Assembly (NCBI GenBank): GCA_963662175.1
Contig: OY759214.1
Location: 10,106,001-10,170,000 of the forward strand
Length of the DNA stretch: 64,000 nt
DNA from: Aradus depressus
Taxonomy: Eukaryota > Arthropoda > Insecta > Hemiptera > Aradidae
Direction of reading: 5' to 3'
The position numbers were made by a program, and so were the translations under genes. Positions 38,201-46,119 of this stretch are shown one piece after another. The number at the start of each line of letters is the position of its first letter. The first letter of the stretch is position 1. The notes below the pieces were generated by a model. It was not told the DNA's origin. It made no database searches and saw only the letters and a program-made list of their open reading frames with translations.

Positions 38201-39295
38201 CAATTTCTACTTAGGTTGAAAGCCTTGAGCACGTCGTCCTTCGGATGGGACTTTCCGGATAAATCTTAATCTGTCGTATCAGTTTTAACAATTATTAAGC
38301 CTATAAACCGTTAAATAGCGCAAATTTTTTGAAAAACATTTTTATTTTGATTTTTGTGTAGGATTCAGATAATCCGGTCGTTCTCTATCAGTTTTAACAA
38401 ATATTTAGTCTATAAACCGTTAAAAAGCGAGAAATTTGAAGAATGGAGTCTACCGAGCTCAGGATCGCCACTTAGAAATCTAGCTGAGGCACTTAGGTCA
38501 GATGTTTTAATCGGGAAGTGAAAAATAACTATGAGCACGTCGTCCTTCGGATGGGACTTTAAGCGATGTTCCAGGACTTTTTCGAATGTGAGGTACTCGA
38601 TAATGAGACGTATGTTATGTAAATAAACCTGGGTAGGTGAAATTTCACTTAGGTTGAAAATAGCCTTGAGCACGTCGTCCTTCGGATGGGACTTTCTGGA
38701 TAAATCTGAATCTGTCGTATCAGTTTTAACAATTATTAAGCCTATAAACCGTTAAATAGCGCAAATTTTTTGAAAAACATTTTTATTTTGATTTTTGTGT
38801 AGGATTCAGATAATCCGGTCGTTCTCTATCAGTTTTAACAAATATTAAATCTATAAACCGTTAAAAAGCGAGAAATTTCAAGAATGGAGTCTACCGAGCT
38901 CAGGATCGCCACTTAGAAATCTAGTTGAGGCACTTAGGTCAGATGTTTCAATCGGGAAGTTAAAAAACACTTTGAGCACGTCGTCCTTCGGATGGGACTT
39001 TAAGCGATGATCCAGGGCTTTTTCGAATGTGAGGTACTCGATAATGAGACGTATGTTATGTAAATAAACCTGGTTAGGTGAAATTTCACTTAGGTTGAAA
39101 ATAGCCTTGAGCACGTCGTCCGTCGGATGGGACTTTTCGGATATATTTGATTCTGTCGTATCAGTTTTAACAATTATTAAGCCTATAAACCGTTAAATAG
39201 CGTGAATTTTTTGAAAAACATTTTCATTTTGATTTTTGTGTAGGATTCAGATAATCCGGTCGTTCTCTATCAGTTTTAACAAATATTAAATCTAT
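32252..39295. repeat. 440-bp satellite array S2 (about 16 monomers)
   Basis: Same monomer and same types as S1. The first monomer carries a small rearrangement (TTTATTTTTACACACATTAA near 32390-32410) replacing the first CTTCGG block, whereas the first monomer of S1 has a different local deletion. The last three monomers match the last three of S1, including the private GTCCGTCGGATGGGAC variant at about 39119. Confidence 0.95.
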
Positions 39296-41179
39296 AGCAG
39301 TTATACCCGGCGTTGCCCGGGGAACTTTGATTTTTCTCCCAATATCTTCTATAACGCTATTAAGTTCCTCGACAGTACATTCATGATGTTATAATTTTCA
39401 ATTATTCATACGGAATAAGGCTTATAGTCCTTCAGCTGTTGTAACGCTAGTAAGTTTTTAGGATCCCTGGGCACCACAGCTAGTATGCGCCTTTCAACGG
39501 CGGAAGCCACACCTAGTGAATACTTAGCATCGCTGGACGTCATAGTCAGTGCGTACTTAGGCCCCCCCACTACCCCCCCTCCCGTAAAAACATTTGAGCC
39601 GTCACACCGCCTATTTTTTTATTTGGTCTTCAGGAATACTACATGTGAAACTTCGTGACAATCCGACCAACTGTTAAAGAGTTAGCTCTATATTTATACT
39701 TAGGCCCCCCCACAACCCCCCCCTCCCGTTCATAACTTTGGGACGCCACACACCTTATTTTTCTATTTGGCCTTCAGGAATACTCCATGTGAAATTTCGT
39801 GACAATCCGACCAACCGTTAAAGAATTAGCTCTATATTTATACTTAGGCCCCCCCCACAACCCCCCTTCCCGTTCAAAACTTTGGGACGCCACACACCTT
39901 TTTTTCCTATTTGGCTTTTAAAAATACTACGTGAAATTTCATGACGATTCGCTCATTAGTTAATGAGTTAGCTCTATATTTATACTTAGGCCCCCCCACA
40001 ACCCCCCCCTCCCGTTCATAACTTTGGGACGCCACACACCTTATTTTTCTATTTGGCCTTCAGGAATACTCCATGTGAAATTTCGTGACAATCCGACCAA
40101 CCGTTAATGAGTTAGCTCTATATTTATACTTAGGCCCCCCTTACAACCCCCCTTCCCGTTCAAAACTTTGTGACGCCACACACCTTTTTTTCCTATTTGG
40201 CTTTTAAAAATACTACGTGAAATTTCATGACGATTCGCTCATTAGTTAATGAGTTAGCTCTATATTTATACTTAGGCCCCCCCACAACCCCCCCCTCCCG
40301 TTCATAACTTTGGGACGCCACACACCTTATTTTTCTATTTGGCCTTCAGGAATACTCCATGTGAAATTTCGTGACAATCCGACCAACCGTTAAAGAATTA
40401 GCTCTATATTTATACTTAGGCCCTCCTTACAACCCCCCCTCCCGTTCAAAACTTTGGGACGCCACACACCTTTTTTTCCTATTTGGCTTTTAAAAATACT
40501 ACGTGAAATTTCATGACGATTCGCCCATTAGTTAATGAGTTAGCTCTATATTTATACTTAGGCCCCCCCACAACCCCCCCTCCCGATCAAAACTTTGGGA
40601 CGCCACACACCTTTTTTTCATATTTGGCTTTCAAAAATACTACATGTGAAATTTCATGACAATTCGACCATTAGTTAATGTGTTAGCACTATTTATATAC
40701 TTAGGCCCCCCTTACAACCCCCCCTCCCGATCAAAACTTTGGGACGCCACACACCTTTTTTTCCTATTTGGCTTTTAAAAATACTACATGTGAAATTTCA
40801 TGACGATTCACCCATTAGTTAATGAGTTAGCAGTATATTTATACTTAGGCCCCCCCACAACCCCCCCTCCCGTTCAAAACTTTGGGACGCCACACACCTT
40901 TTTTTCCTGTTTGGCTTTTAAAAAGACTACGTGTGAAATTTCATGACAATTTGACCATTAGTTAATGAGTTAGCACTATTTATATACTTAGGCCCCCCTT
41001 ACAACCCCCCCTCCCGATCAAAATTTTGGGACGCCACATAGCCTATTATTCAATCGAGCTCAAAAGAATGCTACATGGGAAGTTTCATAAAAATCCGTCC
41101 AGCGGTTTGGGCGTGATGCTGGAACAAACATACATACAAACAAACAAACAAACCCCGTTTCAGCTTTATTAATATAGAT
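39296..41179 (+). mobile_element. composite repeat element E, copy E4, internally deleted
   Basis: It starts like E3 (AGCAGTTATACCCGGCGTTG) and ends with the same tail. The minisatellite is cut off after about 260 bp of element, where GTGCGTACTTA joins directly to the C-rich array at 39556. This removes about 0.9 kb compared with E3 (between about 28815 and 29726). The C-rich array spans 39556-41035. Right of the element lies the inverted copy of the sequence at 5045-5135. Confidence 0.85.
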
Positions 41180-41272
41180 TTGATTTTCTTATTGTTTTAT
41201 CTCTTATTACTTCATATTGCCATTATTTCATTTTAAATAAATAAAAACTATGAACTTGTTTAACTTTTATAT

Positions 41273-42061
41273 ATATATATATATTTTTTTTTTCCTTAGT
41301 TTTTATTTAACGTTGCATCGACTGCAGGGTCAAAGCGACGTAGAATTGTGCGTCTTGAAGAAACTGGATGAATCCGTTGTATTCGTCGGTGGGTGTTTGA
41401 AGTAGTTTTTTCATGTCAGTCGGTAGTTTGTATTTGTTTCTTAATGCGGTGTAGTTTGTGAAGTTAGTCAGTATATGTTGTACTGTGAGCTCTGTGTAGT
41501 CTTGGTTGCAGGAGCATGTCGGCTGTTCAAGTCCAACAAGTAAGTAGGAATGTGTCAGTTTCGTATGTCCAAGTCTTAGTCTTGTGATGATCACCGTGTC
41601 TCGTCTGTTCATAGTGCTTGGAGGTTTCCAAGGGTATGTTTTCGTCTTTTATTTTTCAAAATTTGTTGTCTTCCGTCTGAGTCCATTGATTGTTCCAGTG
41701 TTGTTCAATTTTTTTTTTTTGAAGTAGGTCGAAAGGTCTTGTGCTGTGTTAACTGTTTGCTGAGGCAATAAGTGCAGCGTCTTTTGCGGCAATGTCTGCT
41801 TTTTCGTTCCCAGAAATGCCAACATGGGACGAGATCCAAATTAGTTTTAATTTTGTTTGTTTTTTAATTAATTTTGAATGCCATGAGTGAATGTCTTGAA
41901 TGCTTTTTTCAACCGACCATAAATTTTGAATCGCCAGAATGGAGCTAAGAGAATCCGTGAAAATAAGAAATTTGGAATTTTGTGAATGGGATGTGAATAT
42001 AAAAGCTTGCAGTAATGTGAAAAGTTCCCCTGTAAAAATGCTGCATTCTGCATTGACTTTG
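41273..42061 (-). mobile_element. 5'-truncated LINE copy with RNase H domain and 11-bp target duplication
   Basis: The minus strand encodes, from about 42059 down, TGELFTLLQA, then FLIFTDSLSSI, then LIWISSHVGISGNEKADIA, which is an RNase H domain. In another frame (41612-41307) it encodes a C-terminal segment with TRLRLGHTKLTHSYL and a CSCNQDY...VQHIL cluster. This is a different family from the LINE at 1854-3157. The T-run near 41284-41293 is the poly-A tail. AACTTTTATAT at 41262-41272 and 42062-42072 is the target duplication, so the copy is full as inserted but 5'-truncated. The frame change between the domains shows decay. Confidence 0.85.
41307..42059 (-). pseudogene. LINE ORF fragment (RNase H and C-terminal Cys/His region), frameshifted
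   Basis: The coding remnant of the LINE copy described for this interval. Reverse transcriptase is missing, and RNase H and the C-terminal region are in different frames. Confidence 0.75.
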
Positions 42062-42448
42062 AACTTTTATATTGTATAATTAGTTGTTTGTATTTATTTT
42101 ATCAGCCTTCAACTATATCGACCCCGATCGCAGAAACGTATTCTGATATTATCCAAATATTTATATACCTATACTAAGTACTTCGTTGTGTTAATTTATT
42201 TTAAATTCTTTCTATTATTTCTGAACTTTATGTTTAACCCAAATATTTTCTTTCAGACAGTAGTACTAAGTTTTCTTCCCTGCTTATAACGTTAAACCAA
42301 AATAAAAAACAGATAAATTATTCATGTATTCTAAACCTAAATGTTTCGTAATGAATTTATTAGTTCATTTAAAAATCCATTTCAATGTCAAATGACACTA
42401 ACTAACCGCAGAGTTGAGTCGTCCAGAACCAACAGCCATTCTGGCACC

Positions 42449-42455
42449 TATAAAG
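42449..42455 (+). promoter_or_regulatory. candidate TATA box for the secreted-protein gene
   Basis: TATAAAG lies 46 bp upstream of the ATG at 42501. A start site about 25-30 bp further on would give a very short 5' leader. A single motif match, not proof. Confidence 0.35.
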
Positions 42456-42500
42456 TCTGTATTGTTTCACATCTTGTGTTAGTAATTTACTGTATCTACT

Positions 42501-43022
42501 ATGTATCTTTGTGGTGTACTTTTGTTAAGTTGTTTTCTTTTTGGAAATGCTGTTGATGAAAATGTTTTCCAAACGGAGGATTTTATAAGAAAATTTAATC
42601 CAATTGTTCCAAGACTTATGCTCTACAGAAGAACAGCCATATTTATGCCATGGATACTTCAGCCTCATTCTTACTATCCACTACGAGGAATTGAATTTCC
42701 ATTTATAAGAAAAAATATTGAAAATTTTCAAAATGACGGCAGTGAAAAAAAGCAAAAATATAATAGTGACATTGACGAAAAAATGGAAAAAGTCAGACCA
42801 TATAAGAGGGAATCAAAAAGACAAGATTATAACGAAGACGAAGCAGATTCGTTGAGGTCTGTTCGAAAACTGACTCGACCTGAAGATAAACCCTTCGAGG
42901 ACCTGTTCGGCGAGGATGTGACCGTCCAAGAGTATTACACGTTCCATGAAAGTGGCCCCTGGCATCAAAGGGTCATATCTCACTTTCCCAACTACTTACA
43001 GGACTTCATTAATGTACAGTAA
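42501..43022 (+). CDS. predicted secreted protein, 173 aa, unrecognised
   Basis: Single open frame from an ATG with A at -3 to TAA. The N-terminus is a clear signal peptide: a short hydrophobic core (CGVLLLSCFLF) ending in GNA, with likely cleavage after residue 17. The mature part starts acidic (DENVFQTEDF), has a Pro- and aromatic-rich segment (residues about 35-70, with LYRRTAIFMPWILQP and SYYPLRG), a highly charged middle with several dibasic pairs (KK, KR, KR at about residues 93-117), and a C-terminal part with acidic and aromatic residues. There are only two Cys, both in the signal peptide, so no disulphides are expected. I recognise no family. The dibasic sites would be compatible with a processed peptide precursor, but it could equally be a secreted structural or gland protein. 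A LINE copy ends 440 bp upstream. An AATAAA follows at 43135. Confidence 0.7.
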   Translation: MYLCGVLLLSCFLFGNAVDENVFQTEDFIRKFNPIVPRLMLYRRTAIFMPWILQPHSYYPLRGIEFPFIRKNIENFQNDGSEKKQKYNSDIDEKMEKVRPYKRESKRQDYNEDEADSLRSVRKLTRPEDKPFEDLFGEDVTVQEYYTFHESGPWHQRVISHFPNYLQDFINVQ

Positions 43023-43134
43023 CAGGAAGTTTTTTGTTTTTTTTTCCTTATATTACTCTGCTTTTGTAAATTATTTTGTTATTTAGAAAAGATTCAATAT
43101 AACAATACATAAAATATATTTTTTGTATAATTTA

Positions 43135-43140
43135 AATAAA
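43135..43140 (+). terminator. candidate polyadenylation signal
   Basis: AATAAA 113 bp downstream of the stop of the secreted-protein gene, in an AT-rich stretch; a second candidate, ATTCAATATAACAATACAT, has no consensus hexamer. Confidence 0.45.
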
Positions 43141-43261
43141 TAATTGGACAGAAAAAAGATAAATGTATCTAGAAAGATTGATCAATTGGAACTATTTCCA
43201 CTGAGAGACGTACTTCTGTTGAAAGCTCAGTCTAGCGTCAGATCGTCGTGTCAGATTCTTA

Positions 43262-43411
43262 GAAGCAACTTCTGGATGAGAACAAAGACCAACATGCTGG
43301 CGAGAGGCTGTCATGTCAAGAGAGCTGTCGGCTGTGCCTCGCTCAGAAGGAAGACCCTTCAGACATCTACTTTGGAACTGGCCAGCGAGCCAGCTGTCTC
43401 CAGGACTGACC
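43262..43411 (+). CDS. possible Cys-containing terminal exon (low confidence)
   Basis: After an acceptor-like CAGATTCTTAG (43251-43261) an open stretch of 49 codons runs to TGA at 43409-43411. Its translation includes GERLSCQESCRLCLAQKEDP and DIYFGTGQRASCLQD. The composition (four or five Cys, mixed charged residues) and the locally raised GC content look more like coding than the two overlapping longer frames here. No homologue is recognised, and no partner exon is seen within the window. It could belong to a + strand gene or be an old coding fragment. Confidence 0.25.
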
Positions 43412-44190
43412 CACCCCAGGTCTACACTGGTAACCATCCTATCAATAGTGTACACTACCTTTCTAGGCCCATGAAAATAAATTTTTGTTGTTGGTTAGTT
43501 TCTTTCACGACAAGACTAACGACTTGAGGTCTCCACTATCAACCCTGACATGCCATTCTAGCCCTCATACCTTACTTTTTTTATCAATATATCACTATCT
43601 TTAACTTTTATAAAAAAACATGCGATTCGCATGTGAGTAAAGCGAATAAAGAAATATGAAACGTTTTATTGTTATATCACTTGTCTTCAAAAACGCTACA
43701 ATTTCGGTTATACATCACCGATTAGAGTTTAAAAAAAAAACTATTGAGATACTCCCTTTTTAGACAACATTTTTATTTTTCTCAAAACTTCCACACAATC
43801 CTCCCAGGAGATTGAAGAGGAGGTGGAACCGTGACTTACTATAATCCCAAATTGCAACCCCCCACTTCATGAAACAAAATCATAATATCCTCATAATATT
43901 CATTGATAATATTCATTGTTTTTAATTTCGCCCTAAGGAGCTACCGCTGGGTAGCCTTCCTCTCTCACGCCAATCAAGATATCAACTATCAATCAAGTCC
44001 TCTTGGTAGCTGGTTGTTGCGTCATGGCAACAGTTGCGACCAACATTATTAAGACAAAAAAAAAAAAAAAAAATCTAAAGAAATGCTACATTTTCGGCCC
44101 AAGAAATGGATTCTCCTTTTTTTAAACAGTAAAATTGAGTCCAGCCACTTTTTTCCTAGGGGCAATATTTCAAATTACTTTTTAAAAAGT
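43412..44190. other. intergenic sequence, no gene seen
   Basis: AT-rich with short A and T runs (an 18-base A-run near 44056). A stretch near 43690-43760 resembles one near 57975-58040 (GCTACAATTTCGGTTATAC-like), implying another low-copy dispersed repeat. No coding signal. Confidence 0.35.
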
Positions 44191-44830
44191 CGTCCGTATA
44201 GGGGAAGTTATGTAATGAGTCAAAAATTCGTAGCGGAGTTTTCAACGGAATTTCATGTTATCCGACCTCTAGATTCCAAATATGAAAAAAAGTCTGTGAA
44301 CACGATAACATCCGATAGCATGAATGCACCGACACGAAGTTATTATATGCGAATCCAGAATCTTCTAATGACGACATTCATTGATTTTCAACCACAGAAA
44401 AGGGGGGATTGGGTGGGAGGCTTAACACAAACATTCTAATAACTGCCGATAGAATGGGTGTATCAACACGAGATTTTATATGTATGTCCAGAACCCTATA
44501 AATTGTCAGTCAAATCGACCAAAGAAAGGGGGGGAGTACGGGAGAGGCTTAACTGCATTTGTAATGAATGTATCGACATACAATTTCATATTTAATGTCG
44601 AAACCCAATGAGGACATCACCTGTCAAATATCAGCGATATCGGCTGAAGGGAAAGAGAGGTTCAGGGGAGGGGTCAATTCAAAAACCCTAATAACTGTTG
44701 ATGTAATGAATATATCGACACAAAATTTAGTATGAGGATTTAGTAGCCTCATTAGTCAATTGTTGACTAATTCGTTCTTAATTGATTAATTCGTTCTGGG
44801 GAAGTACATTGCTGAGTACAAATACATTGC
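44191..44830 (+). repeat. dispersed modular repeat R
   Basis: Contains TATAGGGGAAGTTATGTAAT, CAACGGAATTTCATGTTATC, ATATGAAAAAAAGTCTGTG and then four or so diverged modules each with a GATAAC-type start, ATGAATGTATCGACA and AAATTT..ATATG. The same block order occurs at 49683-50060, 53030-53465, 58630-58810, 62870-62945 and 63560-63720 in either orientation. No protein is encoded. The class is unknown. Confidence 0.7.
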
Positions 44831-45116
44831 TGACTACAAGTACATTGACGCACTGACCACTTTTATATTTATGATACCGTCAAACGCCGAATTCAGACAT
44901 TGTTAGTATTATATGGATAAATAAATACTAAATATTTGTGGGAAATAAATTCAATAACACTTTTCCTGCTTTTCTCTCTCTCTCTTTATTTCACTCACCA
45001 TAAGTTAATAGGTGACTGTACAATCACCGGTGTAAGCAGGGAATTCAAACTTTTTCACAACTTTCACCCTTTATATTCCTTAACTTTTATTTCGGGAAAT
45101 TCATTTCGCTCACCAT

Positions 45117-45613
45117 CAGTGGTGTAGCTAGCCCTGAGTGGGCCCTGTATCAAAATTTCTTGGGGGGCCCTTTTTCGGATAATAAACAAAAACACTCGCA
45201 TAAACAAAATATATTTAAAAATAACAAAAACAACCATACATATTAAAAAACACACATATTAAAAAAAATTATTCTAGTGGTTAAATAGGTACTTTTCTTC
45301 GGCGAACGTATTCATTATGTCATCCATAGCTGAACAAGATTTCAGTTTCTCAAGGGGTTGAGACGCTTTTTTTTTGTAAAAACATTACAACTCAGTGTGA
45401 ATTTTGGGTTTTTTCAAAATCATATTGACTGTCCTATATGGTACTTTCCTGAGACGGAATAATATAGAGCTACGGCGGAGTGTTTTATTATTTATTCATT
45501 AGGACTTGGCTTTTATCAATATGACTATGGATAACATTTTACGATCTTTTTCTTACGCATGTTGGGGTCCCTGTATCATTGCTACAATTGCTACAGCGGT
45601 AGCTACGCCCCTG
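45117..45613. mobile_element. non-autonomous hAT-type DNA transposon with 8-bp target duplication
   Basis: The 497-bp element starts CAGTGGTGTAGCTAGCCC and ends GGTAGCTACGCCCCTG, matching the CAGGGGCGTAGCTA-type inverted ends common in hAT elements. It is flanked by perfect 8-bp direct repeats CTCACCAT at 45109-45116 and 45614-45621, the duplication length of hAT transposases. The inside is AT-rich with no transposase, so it must have been mobilised in trans. Slight mismatch between the ends shows some age. Confidence 0.9.
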
Positions 45614-45621
45614 CTCACCAT

Positions 45622-45900
45622 ATATTCATGTTTTTCTCAATTTTCATGTAATCAGGCTAGTATAAGTAAGTTTAAACAACACTTCAAAAATTAAGATGAC
45701 ACCTGAGTAAACTGAATTACAATACCATAGAAGTTTGAGAAATAGTTGTAAGTTATATAACAGAAGTTAGAGTCGATCTCAATCTACAATAATAACTGAG
45801 CAATACTCTCCTTAAGACAAACAATACAACAACTACAAACTACAAAACAAAACAAACAGTAAAACAATATTGTCTAATTGAACAAGGATTCTTGAGGGTG
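45622..45900. other. 3' flank of the nicolin-1 homologue
   Basis: AT-rich, no coding signal. It should hold the 3' UTR of the minus-strand gene ending at 45901; I see no clear consensus polyadenylation hexamer before the hAT element. Confidence 0.35.
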
Positions 45901-46119
45901 TCAATTGTGAGGCAGTTTGTGTATCTCATAGCCACAAGAGCCCTGCTCGAACCTGGAGGTGAGTTTGGGAGAAGAGGCAGAGGTACGAGGCTCATTGGAC
46001 TGAGGACTCCAGTTGAGGGCAGCGATCGTCTGTCGTTTGATGAGACTCAATAGCTTGTCTGTCTCCCCGGCCTCTGGAGGCCGTGAACAGAGTCGAGGCA
46101 GGTCTGAGTAGAGGTTCAC
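45901..46119 (-). CDS. NICN1: nicolin-1 homologue exon 3
   Basis: Acceptor CTGTCGCCCAG before 46119; TGA at 45903-45901. Encodes VNLYSDLPRLCSRPPEAG, KLLSLIKRQTIAAL and the conserved C-terminal RFEQGSCGYEIHKLP. Confidence 0.85.
   Translation of the reverse strand: MNLYSDLPRLCSRPPEAGETDKLLSLIKRQTIAALNWSPQSNEPRTSASSPKLTSRFEQGSCGYEIHKLPHN

Noticed and set aside
12717..39114. Dozens of recurring 60-90-codon open frames in the satellite (minus-strand MLKAIFNLSEISP type and plus-strand MCRIQIIRSFSIS type).
   Set aside because: They are the same monomer read again and again; many start at non-ATG codons, they are cut short by single-base variants between monomer types, and they overlap SINE-derived sequence. 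Nothing suggests selection on the protein.
12308..39295. CRISPR-like regular repeats.
   Set aside because: Eukaryotic satellite with 440-bp units, no short repeat-spacer structure, no cas genes, clear introns and SINEs around it.
44083..44439. Plus-strand 118-codon frame.
   Set aside because: Lies across dispersed repeat R, whose other copies break the frame.
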